Assembly (NCBI GenBank): GCA_003151425.1
Contig: PLXO01000041.1
Location: 1,542-48,745 of the forward strand
Reading direction: 5' to 3'
Source: Acetobacteraceae bacterium
GTDB taxonomy: Bacteria; Pseudomonadota; Alphaproteobacteria; Acetobacterales; Acetobacteraceae
DNA: 47,204 nt
Positions within the stretch are counted from its first letter, which is position 1. Each line of letters begins with the position of its first letter. Below the pieces are notes generated by a model. The model did no database searches. It had not been told where the DNA came from and worked only from the letters and a program-made list of their open reading frames with translations. A program made the translations under genes and the position numbers. Of this stretch, positions 34,795-43,202 are shown piece by piece.

Positions 34795-36198
34795 ATGCAG
34801 TACGTTTCCACCCGTGGCCACGCGCCCGTCCTCGACTTCGCCGGCGTGTTGCTGGCCGGCCTGGCCGAGGACGGCGGGCTCTATGTCCCCGAGACCTGGC
34901 CGCTTTTCGCCGCCGCCGACTGGCGCGCGCTGCGCGGCCTGCCCTACCCGACGCTGGCCGCGCGGATCATGCGGCCCTTCGTCGGCGACGCGATCGAATT
35001 CGCCACCCTGGAAGCGCTGTGCGACGACGCCTATGCCGGGTTCAACCATCCCGCCGTGGTGCCGCTGATCCAGCTCGACACCAACCTGTTCGTCCAGGAA
35101 CTGTTCCACGGCCCGACGCTGGCGTTCAAGGACATGGCGCTGCAGCTTCTCGGCCGCCTGTTCGACCACATCCTGTCCGCGCGCGACCAGCGCGTGACGA
35201 TCGTCGGCGCCACCTCGGGCGACACCGGCTCGGCGGCGATCGAGGCCTGCGCCGGGCGCGCCCGCATCGACATCGCGATCCTGCATCCCGAGGGCCGCAC
35301 CAGCGAGGTGCAGCGCCGCCAGATGACCACGGTGCAGGACGACAACGTCGCCAACATCGCGATCCAGGGGACGTTCGACGACTGCCAGGACCTGGTCAAG
35401 GCGATGTTCGCCGACGCACCGTTCCGCGCTGAGATGGGCCTGTCGGCGGTGAACTCGATCAACTGGGCGCGCATCGCCGCGCAGATCCCCTATTACGTCG
35501 CCGCCGCCCTGGCGCTCGGTGCGCCCGACCACGAGGTGGCCTTCGCCGTGCCCACCGGCAACTTCGGCAACATCCTGGCGGGCTGGGCGGCGCGGCGCAT
35601 GGGCCTGCCGGTGGCGCGCTTGGTGGCCGGCTCCAACCGCAACGACATCCTGGTCCGCTTCCTCAACGCCAACGACATGTCGGCCCGCCCGGTCGAGCCG
35701 AGCCTGTCGCCCAGCATGGACATTCAGGTCAGCTCCAACTTCGAGCGCCTGCTGTTCGAACTGCTGGACCGCAACGGCGCCGCCACCGCGGCGGCGATGC
35801 ACCGGTTCCGCGCGACCGGGCACATGGGCGTGCCGGATGCCGCGTGGCACCGCGCATGCGCCGTGTTCCACGGCTTCCGGCTGGACGACGCCGGCACCGA
35901 GGCGGAGATCGCCCGCCTGCACGCCGCGACCGGCTACCTGGCCGACCCGCACACCGCCATCGGCATCGCCGCGGCCCGCGCGCATCCGGCACCGCACGCC
36001 GTCCCGATGGTCGCGATGGCCACAGCCCACCCGGCGAAGTTCCCCGAAGCGGTCGCCCGCGCCACCGGCGTCCACCCCGCGCTGCCGCCGGCGCTGGCCG
36101 ACCTGCTCAACCGCCCCGAGCACTACGTGACGCTGCCGAACGACCTTGCCGCCGTCGAGGCCCAGGTGCGCGCCCTGGTTCGCCGCAATCGCCCATGA
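34795..36198 (+). CDS. thrC: Threonine synthase
   Basis: The 467-residue PLP enzyme starts MQYVSTRGHAPVLDFAGVLL. It has ELFHGPTLAFKDMALQLLGR (the Lys that binds PLP), GATSGDTGSAAIEA (phosphate loop), LSAVNSINWARIAAQIPYY and VPTGNFGNILAGWAA. It converts O-phosphohomoserine to threonine. The long frame upstream is an accident of composition; ATG 34795 matches the family start. Confidence 0.96.
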   Translation: MQYVSTRGHAPVLDFAGVLLAGLAEDGGLYVPETWPLFAAADWRALRGLPYPTLAARIMRPFVGDAIEFATLEALCDDAYAGFNHPAVVPLIQLDTNLFVQELFHGPTLAFKDMALQLLGRLFDHILSARDQRVTIVGATSGDTGSAAIEACAGRARIDIAILHPEGRTSEVQRRQMTTVQDDNVANIAIQGTFDDCQDLVKAMFADAPFRAEMGLSAVNSINWARIAAQIPYYVAAALALGAPDHEVAFAVPTGNFGNILAGWAARRMGLPVARLVAGSNRNDILVRFLNANDMSARPVEPSLSPSMDIQVSSNFERLLFELLDRNGAATAAAMHRFRATGHMGVPDAAWHRACAVFHGFRLDDAGTEAEIARLHAATGYLADPHTAIGIAAARAHPAPHAVPMVAMATAHPAKFPEAVARATGVHPALPPALADLLNRPEHYVTLPNDLAAVEAQVRALVRRNRP

Positions 36199-36235
36199 GG
36201 GTGCCGGGTTTGCCTCGCCCGCGCAGCCGGTGCGG

Positions 36236-36287
36236 TCGCTGGACCCCTCACCCCAACCCTCTCCCACAGGGGGAAGCGGGAGTAGTG
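36236..36287. repeat. Half-palindromic dispersed repeat (CCCTCACCCCAACCC type)
   Basis: CCCCTCACCCCAACCCTCTC followed by CCACAGGGGGAAGCGGGAG is a known kind of intergenic repeat half-site in proteobacteria. It lies between thrC and the tRNA; the remaining bases of that gap hold no gene. Confidence 0.6.
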
Positions 36288-36338
36288 CAGGTGCAATTGC
36301 GCCCTGGCCGCCCGGCCGGTAAATCATCGTCTGCTTAC

Positions 36339-36412
36339 GCGGGTGTAGCTCAATGGTAGAGCCCCAGCCTTCCAAGCTGGATATGCGGGTTCGATTCCCG
36401 TCACCCGCTCCA
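36339..36412 (+). tRNA. tRNA-Gly (anticodon TCC)
   Basis: The acceptor arms GCGGGTG and CACCCGC pair. The D-arm GCTCAATGGTAGAGC, the anticodon stem CCAGC-CTTCCAA-GCTGG with anticodon TCC (36371-36373), and the T-arm GCGGGTTCGATTCCCGT are complete. CCA is encoded at 36410-36412. Confidence 0.97.
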
Positions 36413-36438
36413 CGACCCAGGGGCCCCGCCGTCCGTCG

Positions 36439-37677
36439 ATGACCGGCCATGTCCACGTGATTGGCGCCGGCCTCGCAGGGCTGTCGGCGACACTTGCGCT
36501 CACCGCGCGCGGGCGGACCGTCTCGGTCTACGAATCCGGCCCCGCCGCCGGCGGGCGCTGCCGCTCCTATTTCGACCGCGAGCTGGGCATGACGGTCGAC
36601 AACGGCAACCACCTGCTGCTGTCCGGCAACCGCGCGGCGATGCGCTATCTCGACGCGTTTGCCGGCCGCTCGGCGATGGCCAGGCCGGACGAGCCGACCT
36701 TCCCCTTCCTCGACCTGGCCAACGATCAGCGCTGGGCGGTCCGCCCCAATCGCGGGCGGTATCCCTGGTGGGTGCTGTCGCGCGCGCGCCGCGTGCCGGG
36801 CACACGCCTGATGAACTATCTCGCGCTGCGGCGGATCCTGGGCATTCGCGACGACACCACGGTCTACGCCATGTTCCGCCAGGAACCGCTGTATCGTCCC
36901 CTGATCGCGCCACTGACCATCGCCGCGCTCAACACCCAGCCCGAGCAGGCGCTGGCCCGGCTGCTGGCGGCGGTGCTGCGCGAAACGCTGATGGCCGGCG
37001 GCAACGCCTGCCTGCCGATGTTCCCACGCGGCGGGCTGTCCGCGGCACTGATCGACCCGGCGGTGGCACTGTCGGCCTCGCGCGGCGCCACGTTCCACTT
37101 CGGGCGCCGGATCGCTGCCCTGGAGATCGCCGGCGGCCGGGTGATCAGCCTGGCCGGCCCTGACGGCCCGATTCCACTCGGCCCGGCAGACGCCGTGGTG
37201 CTGGCGGTGCCGCCCTGGGTGGCGTCGGACCTGCTGCCTGGATTGCAGGTGCCGGCAGCGTTCGAGGCGATCGTCAACGTGCATTTCCGCATCGACGCCG
37301 ACCCCGGCCCGGCGGGCTTCATCGGCCTCATCGGCGGCACCGCGGAGTGGGTGTTCGTCAAGCCGGGCCACGTCTCCACCACTACCAGCGCCGCCCACCG
37401 CCTGGCGGAATCGGACGCCGACCGGATCGCCGCCTCGGTGTGGCCGAATGTGCGCACGGCGCTCGACCTGCCCGCCCCGATGCCGCCCTGCCGCGTTGTG
37501 AAGGAGCGGCGCGCCACGATCACGGCGACAGCGGCGCAGGAACGGCGCCGGCCGGGGGCGCGGACCGAGTTGGCGAACCTGCTCCTGGCCGGCGACTGGA
37601 CCGCCACCGGCTTGCCCGCCACCATCGAGAGTGCCATCAGGTCCGGCGAAACCGTCGCTTCACTGCTGACCGGCTGA
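36439..37677 (+). CDS. hpnE: Hydroxysqualene dehydroxylase
   Basis: The 412-residue FAD-dependent protein of the amine oxidase/desaturase type has the dinucleotide fold GHVHVIGAGLAGLSATLAL, the GG motif AGGRCRSYFD, DNGNHLLLSGN, and the C-terminal FAD motif LLLAGDWTATGLPATIESAI. HpnE reduces hydroxysqualene to squalene after HpnD. The adjacency to squalene-hopene cyclase supports this call. hpnC and hpnD are not in the window. Confidence 0.92.
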   Translation: MTGHVHVIGAGLAGLSATLALTARGRTVSVYESGPAAGGRCRSYFDRELGMTVDNGNHLLLSGNRAAMRYLDAFAGRSAMARPDEPTFPFLDLANDQRWAVRPNRGRYPWWVLSRARRVPGTRLMNYLALRRILGIRDDTTVYAMFRQEPLYRPLIAPLTIAALNTQPEQALARLLAAVLRETLMAGGNACLPMFPRGGLSAALIDPAVALSASRGATFHFGRRIAALEIAGGRVISLAGPDGPIPLGPADAVVLAVPPWVASDLLPGLQVPAAFEAIVNVHFRIDADPGPAGFIGLIGGTAEWVFVKPGHVSTTTSAAHRLAESDADRIAASVWPNVRTALDLPAPMPPCRVVKERRATITATAAQERRRPGARTELANLLLAGDWTATGLPATIESAIRSGETVASLLTG

Positions 37678-37761
37678 CACCCAAGCACTGAGATCGCCAG
37701 GCCGAAACCCCCAAGCTGACATCGCCCAGCCGAGAGCGCCCGCTGAGACCGAGCTGAGATC
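37678..37761 (+). repeat. Short tandem repeats on the hpnE/shc junction
   Basis: Copies of CACTGAGATCGCC, AGCTGACATCGCC, CGCTGAGACC and AGCTGAGATC follow one another from the hpnE stop (TGA) to the shc ATG. Each unit holds a CTGA step like the original stop, and the last runs into the start codon. Confidence 0.65.
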
Positions 37762-39669
37762 ATGGATATCGCCGCACCCGAGGACAAACTCGCCGCCGCG
37801 GTGGATCGCGCGACCGCGGCGTTGCGCGCGCACCAGCGCGACGACGGACATTTCGTCTTCGAGCTGGAGGCCGATGCGACGATTCCGGCGGAATACGTGC
37901 TGCTGGAGCACTACCTGGATCGGATCGATGCCGGCCTGCAGCGCAGGATCGGCGTCTATTTGCGTGCGGTGCAGGGTGCGCATGGCGGCTGGCCGCTGTT
38001 CCATGACGGGGCGTTCAATCTGTCCTGCAGCGTGAAGGCGTATTTCGCGCTGAAGGCGGTCGGCGACGATCCCGACGCGCCGCACATGCGCCGCGCCCGC
38101 GAGGCGATCCTGGCCGCCGGCGGAGCGGAGCGCGGCAACGTCTTCACCCGCGCCCAGCTTGCGCTGTTCGGCGAAGTGCCGTGGCGCGCGGTGCCGGTGA
38201 TGCCGCTCGAGATCATGCACCTGCCATTGTGGTTTCCGTTCCACCTCAGCAAGGTGTCGTACTGGTCGCGCACGGTGATCGTGCCGCTGCTGGTGCTGAT
38301 GGCGAAACAGCCGCGTGCGCGCAATCCGCGCGGCGTGCATGTGGCGGAACTGTTCCGCACACCGCCGGAACGTATCACCGACTGGATCCGCGGACCGTAT
38401 CGCTCGGCCTGGGGACGGTTCTTCAAGGGCGTCGATGTCCTGCTACGCGCGGCGCAGCCCTGGTTCCCCCGACGTGGCGCCGAGCGCGCCGTCGCCAAGG
38501 CGGTGGCATTCGTCACCGAGCGGCTGAACGGCGATGACGGGCTGGGCGGCATCTACCCGGCGATCGCCAACAGCGTGATGATGTTCGACACGCTGGGCTT
38601 TCCGCCCGATCACGCGCCGGCCGAGACCGCCTGGCGCGCGGTGCGCAAGCTGCTGGTGATCGAGCCCGATCGCGCCTACTGCCAGCCGTGCCTGTCGCCG
38701 GTCTGGGACACCAGTCTGGCCGGACATGCGCTGGCCGAAGCCGGTATCGAAACGGATCGCGCCTGCACCTGGCTGCGGCAACGCCAGATCACCGAGGTCG
38801 TCGGCGACTGGAGCGTGCGGCGCCCAAACCTGCCGCCAGGCGGTTGGGCATTTCAGTACGAGAACCCACACTACCCGGATGTCGACGACACCGCGGTGGT
38901 CGGGATGTTATTGCACCGCAACGGCGACCCGGCGCACGCGGCGTCGATCGCCCGCGCGCGCGACTGGATCATCGGCATGCAGTCCTCGGACGGCGGTTGG
39001 GGCGCGTTCGAACCGCAGAACACGCATCTCTATCTGAACCACATCCCGTTCGCCGATCACGGCGCGCTGCTCGATCCACCGACCTCGGATGTGACCGCGC
39101 GCTGCGTGTCGTTCCTGGCGCAGATCGGCATGCGTTCGGACGATCCGGTGCTGGTGCGCGCGCTAGGCTTCCTGAAGCGCGAGCAGGCGGCGGACGGAAG
39201 CTGGTTTGGCCGCTGGGGCACCAACTACATCTACGGCACCTGGTCGGTGCTGTGCGCGCTGAACGCCGCCGGTATACCGCCGGATGATCTCGCGGTGCGC
39301 CGCGCGGTGGACTGGCTGGTCTCGGTCCAGCGCGACGACGGCGGCTGGGGCGAGGACGAGGAAAGCTACGCCGACGCCGCGCACGGTCGTTACAAAACCA
39401 GCACGCCGAGTCAGACTGCGTGGGCGCTGCTCGGTCTGATGGCGGTGGGCGCGGCGGACCATCCCGCCGTCGCGCGCGGCATCGACCACCTGATGGCAAC
39501 GCAGCGCGAGGACGGCGAGTGGACGGAGCTGCCCTACACGGCGGTCGGTTTTCCGCGCGTGTTTTACCTGCGCTACCACGGCTATCGGCGCTACTTCCCA
39601 GCGATGGCGCTGGCTCGCTATCGCAACGTGCGGCACGGCAATTCGCAGCGCGTGGCTTTTGGGTTCTGA
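37762..39669 (+). CDS. shc: Squalene-hopene cyclase
   Basis: This 635-residue triterpene cyclase has the catalytic acid motif YPDVDDTAVVG (DVDD). It has several QW-type repeats (QSSDGGWGAFEPQNTHLYLN, EQAADGSWFGRWGTNYIYGT, VQRDDGGWGEDEESY, TQREDGEWTE) and the C-terminal FPRVFYLRYHGYRRYFP. It cyclises squalene to hopene/hopanol at the membrane, the committed hopanoid step. It is close to the usual family length of about 630-660 residues. It forms a hopanoid pair with hpnE. Confidence 0.96.
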   Translation: MDIAAPEDKLAAAVDRATAALRAHQRDDGHFVFELEADATIPAEYVLLEHYLDRIDAGLQRRIGVYLRAVQGAHGGWPLFHDGAFNLSCSVKAYFALKAVGDDPDAPHMRRAREAILAAGGAERGNVFTRAQLALFGEVPWRAVPVMPLEIMHLPLWFPFHLSKVSYWSRTVIVPLLVLMAKQPRARNPRGVHVAELFRTPPERITDWIRGPYRSAWGRFFKGVDVLLRAAQPWFPRRGAERAVAKAVAFVTERLNGDDGLGGIYPAIANSVMMFDTLGFPPDHAPAETAWRAVRKLLVIEPDRAYCQPCLSPVWDTSLAGHALAEAGIETDRACTWLRQRQITEVVGDWSVRRPNLPPGGWAFQYENPHYPDVDDTAVVGMLLHRNGDPAHAASIARARDWIIGMQSSDGGWGAFEPQNTHLYLNHIPFADHGALLDPPTSDVTARCVSFLAQIGMRSDDPVLVRALGFLKREQAADGSWFGRWGTNYIYGTWSVLCALNAAGIPPDDLAVRRAVDWLVSVQRDDGGWGEDEESYADAAHGRYKTSTPSQTAWALLGLMAVGAADHPAVARGIDHLMATQREDGEWTELPYTAVGFPRVFYLRYHGYRRYFPAMALARYRNVRHGNSQRVAFGF

Positions 39670-39715
39670 TCGCCCGCACGTTCTGACCGCCAGGAATCTG
39701 ACCGCCTGTAAGTTG
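39664..39715 (+). repeat. Short tandem repeats after the shc stop
   Basis: GTTCTGATCGCC, GTTCTGACCGCC and AATCTGACCGCC recur with short spacers. The shc stop TGA lies in the first copy. Confidence 0.6.
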
Positions 39716-39752
39716 ACGTCGTTCTCCTCGCTCCTATATCGATATCGTCAAC
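39712..39752 (+). promoter_or_regulatory. Promoter and operator of the Xre/RES module
   Basis: A -35 box TTGACG (39713-39718) and -10 box TATATC (39735-39740) are 16 bases apart. Perfect 7 bp inverted arms GTTGACG (39712-39718) and CGTCAAC (39746-39752) flank them, and the palindrome ATATCGATAT (39736-39745) overlaps the -10. An autorepressing antitoxin could bind either. Confidence 0.6.
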
Positions 39753-39770
39753 CAACGGAGGGTCGTCCGC

Positions 39771-40391
39771 GTGCCAATCGCCATCCTCGATCGCCCGGCC
39801 GACCCCGCCGAGGCATCGCTGCTGCGCGAGGCATTCCAACGCCGTGCCACGGAGGCGATCGCGCATGCCACCCGCGTTGCCACGCCAGCAGCGCTCGCCG
39901 AGGCGCTAAGCGCGCCGACCGACGCGGGGGCGCTCGTGCGGCTGCTGTCGGCTACGGTCGGACAGGATGCGATAGCCACGCTTGATCCGTTCGCCGAAGC
40001 CATCGCACGTGGCGCCGAAATCAAGCAGCAATTGATCAAAGAGGCAGGCGGCCTGTTGACTGCTTCGCAGATGGGCGCGGCACTCGGCGGAATCAGCCGA
40101 CAGGCGGTCGACAAACGGCGCCGAGCCGGCCAGTTGCTGGCGATGCGTGTCGGCGCCGACTGGCGTTACCCGGCGGTTCAGATGGATCCGAATGGGACGG
40201 TCGCGGAGGGATTGGCGATCGTGCTGCGATACATGGCCGACTCCGGACCATGGGCGATCCTGGATTTCCTGATCACACCGGATGAGGTCCTGGAAGGACT
40301 GACGCCGCTGGAGGCGCTGCGGCGCGGTGGATCGCTCGCCGCAACAGTCCAGCGACAGCTCGCCGCCGCCGCGGCAGACGCCTATGGCTAA
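39771..40391 (+). CDS. Xre/MbcA/ParS-like antitoxin of a RES-type module
   Basis: A 206-residue protein starting at GTG 39771, eight bases after GGAGGG. The middle has a helix-turn-helix-like LLTASQMGAALGGISRQAVD with KRRRAG. The C-terminus has SGPWAILDFLITPDEVLEGL and TPLEALRRGG, the toxin-binding end found in antitoxins paired with RES proteins. It should neutralise the downstream toxin and repress its own promoter. It is longer at the N-terminus than minimal antitoxins. Confidence 0.75.
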   Translation: MPIAILDRPADPAEASLLREAFQRRATEAIAHATRVATPAALAEALSAPTDAGALVRLLSATVGQDAIATLDPFAEAIARGAEIKQQLIKEAGGLLTASQMGAALGGISRQAVDKRRRAGQLLAMRVGADWRYPAVQMDPNGTVAEGLAIVLRYMADSGPWAILDFLITPDEVLEGLTPLEALRRGGSLAATVQRQLAAAAADAYG

Positions 40392-40640
40392 TCGCTTGAC
40401 GCGACTCGAGTCGCATGGCACCCGATTCACCCTTCAGCACCCGGACACGCCGTCTGCGGTGCACACTCTCGGCAGAATCTCTTTGCGCGCCGCAGCGAGG
40501 GGCTCCGGACAGACGGAGGTCCGTCTATCTCGGCCCCAACAAGCTCGCGGCTGCGAGCGGATCCTGAACGACCTATCCGCCGGTCGACCTACACCCACGG
40601 GCCGGTCATCGGCCCAACCGTAGCGCCAGGTGCCAGTGTC

Positions 40641-41267
40641 GTGTCTGATCGGCATCGTGGACCGTCAGGCGCGCCGCCGCCACCGCCGGATCTCACCATC
40701 ATCAAGCTGCCAACCACGGTGCTGCCGGCAGGGATGACGTTCATCCGTGTGCATCCGCTTGCTCACGGACCGATCCATTTCTCGCCCGGCCATGGTAGGC
40801 CGGCGCTGGGTCGCTTTGATAGCGCGGCAGGCAGTTTCGGTGTTTTGTATGTCGCGATGACGCTCGGTGGGGCCGTGGTCGAGACGCTGTTCCGCAAGCC
40901 GGCGCGGCGATTGATCAGTATTGACGACTTGTCCCACCGAGGCATTTCCGCGCTGGTCGCTAACCGAGACCTTATGGTGGTCGACCTTCGCGGCCCAGGG
41001 CTGCAACAGCTCGGCCTGGATGGCACGATCAATACCGGGCCGTATGAAAATTGCGGCTTATGGGCAGACGAATTGTTCGCTCACCCAGAACATCCGGACG
41101 GCCTCCTGTATCCCTCTCGGCACGATCCAAGCGAAGCCTGCCTCGCGTTGTTCGAGCGAGACGACCTTGTGGTGACCGTCACGCACGACCCGATCCCACT
41201 GCACTCAATCATGCCTCAGGTGACCGAAGCGCTGCGCCGTTATGGGAAGGGACTCGAATCGGGATGA
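40641..41267 (+). CDS. RES-domain toxin-like protein
   Basis: The 208-residue product has FIRVHPLAHGPIHFSPGHGR, then LGRFDSAAGSFGVLYVAMTL and GGAVVETLFRKPARRL, the Arg/Glu motifs of RES proteins, which attack NAD+. LLYPSRHDPSEACLALFER holds the conserved Ser region. It starts at GTG 40641. The family usually follows the antitoxin directly; here about 250 bp separate them. That gap contains a short frame (MANRLTRLESHGTRFTL) and a hairpin near 40510, with no recognised gene. Confidence 0.85.
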   Translation: MSDRHRGPSGAPPPPPDLTIIKLPTTVLPAGMTFIRVHPLAHGPIHFSPGHGRPALGRFDSAAGSFGVLYVAMTLGGAVVETLFRKPARRLISIDDLSHRGISALVANRDLMVVDLRGPGLQQLGLDGTINTGPYENCGLWADELFAHPEHPDGLLYPSRHDPSEACLALFERDDLVVTVTHDPIPLHSIMPQVTEALRRYGKGLESG

Positions 41268-41339
41268 GCGCGTCGCTGCCGCTTGCTGTCGCGAGCGCCC
41301 GCAAGTTGACCTCGACTGACTGTCCCGCACTGCGCCAGC

Positions 41340-42023
41340 TCACGCCTCGCTGAGGATGCGCCCGTCTTCGATGTGAACGATCCGATTGGCGAACGACAAA
41401 ATCCGTGGATCGTGCGTCACGACCAACACCCCACGTGATGGATCCTTGGCAACCTGCGCCAGTATCGTCATGACGGCGAGACCGTTCTCGCTATCCAACG
41501 CGCCGGTCGGCTCGTCGGCGAGAATGACGGATGGGTTTCCGACAATGGCGCGCGCGATCGCGACGCGCTGTTGCTCGCCGCCGCTGAGCTCGCTCGGAAA
41601 CGCATCCTCCTTGTGCGACAGACCGACCACCAGCAGTGCTTCCTTGGCCTTGGCAATGGCCGGGTCCGCGCGCTCGCCGCGCACATCCAGTGCCAGCCGG
41701 ACATTGTCGATGGCCGTCAGTGTCGGAAACAGCCGATACGATTGAAAGACAAATCCGATCTGTTCACGTCTGATCCTGGCGAGCTCGCCGGGGCGTGCAC
41801 CTGTCGTGGAACTTCCATGCACCCGAACCGTTCCCTCCGTCGGCGTCAGCATGCAGCCGAGCACGGACAGCAATGTGGTCTTGCCGCTGCCCGATGGTCC
41901 CATCAGCAGGGTCAGTTGACCGCCCGCCAGCGACAGGTTGACGCCCTTCAAGGCCTGCACCTGACCCGCCCCCTTGCCGAGGTTCTGCACGAGGCCGATG
42001 CCTTCGATGACTGGCTCCGTCAT
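41340..42023 (-). CDS. MacB/LolD/DevA-like ABC exporter ATP-binding protein
   Basis: A 227-residue ATPase with Walker A LLMGPSGSGKTTLLSVLG, Q-loop IGFVFQSYRLFPTLTAIDNV, signature ELSGGEQQRVAIARAI, Walker B VILADEPTGALDSENG and H-loop LVVTHDPRIL. This is the MacB/LolD class. ATG 42023 overlaps the permease stop (ATGA). It works with the FtsX-type permease upstream. The substrate is unknown. Confidence 0.92.
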   Translation of the reverse strand: MTEPVIEGIGLVQNLGKGAGQVQALKGVNLSLAGGQLTLLMGPSGSGKTTLLSVLGCMLTPTEGTVRVHGSSTTGARPGELARIRREQIGFVFQSYRLFPTLTAIDNVRLALDVRGERADPAIAKAKEALLVVGLSHKEDAFPSELSGGEQQRVAIARAIVGNPSVILADEPTGALDSENGLAVMTILAQVAKDPSRGVLVVTHDPRILSFANRIVHIEDGRILSEA

Positions 42024-43153
42024 TGCCTGAATGCTGCCGCGGGATCGATGCGCAACACCTGCACAATGGCGGAAACGGCCGATGCGATGCACATGAGGAC
42101 AGTGAGCAGAAACAGGCCCAGGGTGAGCTCGGGCGTCATGACGATCGGCAACGCCGTTTCGGCGGTCGCCTTGACAATGATCAGGCCGACGCCGGCAGCC
42201 AGTGAGAAGCCAATGACCGCACTGAGCAGCGCCTGGCAGATGATGACTTTGTGAATATACAGGCTTGATGAGCCAATCGCGCGCAACGTCGCGAATTCGC
42301 CCAGATGGTCCTTGGTGCTGGAATACAGCGTCTGGGCGACAATGACCGTACCGACGATGGCGCCGAGCAACGCACCCGCGAACAGGGCGGCCCCGGCCCC
42401 CGTCCCGAACAGCCAGAACGCACGGCTGCGGTGACGAAATTCATCCGGTGTCAGAACCTCAACCTTGGCGAGGTGTGCCAGCAGTTGCTGGCGAACGCTG
42501 TCAACATCTGTGTCGGGTGCAACATGAACGAGAAAATAGGAGACTTTGTTCGGCGCGGTTCCGGTATAGGCCTGCGCGCGATCGAGCGCCGTGAAGACAT
42601 AGGGCGTCGTCGTGAATGACCTTATGCCATTGGTGATCGCCGCGACCTCGGCCTTTTGCTCGCGAATTTCGGTACTGTCGCCGATTTGCGTGACTCCCAG
42701 TCGGGAAAAATAGGTCTGGTCGACCGCGACGGCATGCGGGACCGACAGGTCGGCAAGGTTGCCTTTGACAAAATTCCAGGGATGCAGTCCGTCGGCACTC
42801 ACCGACGAGCCGACAACGAACACCGGCGTCGTCCCGCCACCCGGTACCGACCAGGCGGTGAATCCGATCACAACCGGAATCGCCTCCGCGACCCCTGGGA
42901 CCGCCAACGCCTGGGCACGGGCCTGCTCATCCAGCAATGACGGATCTTCGAAGCACTTCGTCCCGTAAGGCACGATCCAGAGGTCCGCCTGGGCATGATC
43001 GATCATCGTCGTCACCATGCGCTCGAAGCTCAAGAACAGTCCCATTTGGATCATGACGAGAACGATAGAGAAGACGATCCCTATGACGGTGGCGACGAAT
43101 CGAAGGCGGTCCTGCAACAGGTTTCTGGATGCGAGCTTAAGGACCAGCGACAT
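42020..43153 (-). CDS. FtsX/DevC-like ABC exporter permease
   Basis: A 377-residue protein with one N-terminal helix (LRFVATVIGIVFSIVLVMIQ), a large periplasmic domain beginning HAQADLWIVPYGTKCFED, and three C-terminal helices (ALFAGALLGAIVGTVIVAQT and following). This is the MacB-type topology, and the N-terminus resembles DevC. Such systems normally have a membrane-fusion protein gene next to them; none is seen here. It starts MSLVLKLASRNLLQDRL. Confidence 0.88.
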   Translation of the reverse strand: MSLVLKLASRNLLQDRLRFVATVIGIVFSIVLVMIQMGLFLSFERMVTTMIDHAQADLWIVPYGTKCFEDPSLLDEQARAQALAVPGVAEAIPVVIGFTAWSVPGGGTTPVFVVGSSVSADGLHPWNFVKGNLADLSVPHAVAVDQTYFSRLGVTQIGDSTEIREQKAEVAAITNGIRSFTTTPYVFTALDRAQAYTGTAPNKVSYFLVHVAPDTDVDSVRQQLLAHLAKVEVLTPDEFRHRSRAFWLFGTGAGAALFAGALLGAIVGTVIVAQTLYSSTKDHLGEFATLRAIGSSSLYIHKVIICQALLSAVIGFSLAAGVGLIIVKATAETALPIVMTPELTLGLFLLTVLMCIASAVSAIVQVLRIDPAAAFRQ

Positions 43154-43202
43154 TGGGTGTGCGATCGTGCGGAACGTGTTCGATTGGGTCTGGTTCGGGC
43201 CG

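Noticed and set aside
31141..36198. One plus-strand frame of 1,685 codons joining the repeat locus to thrC
   Set aside because: It merges an open GC-rich stretch with threonine synthase, which has its own start at 34795. The repeat phase slips inside it, and it runs antisense through tarD.
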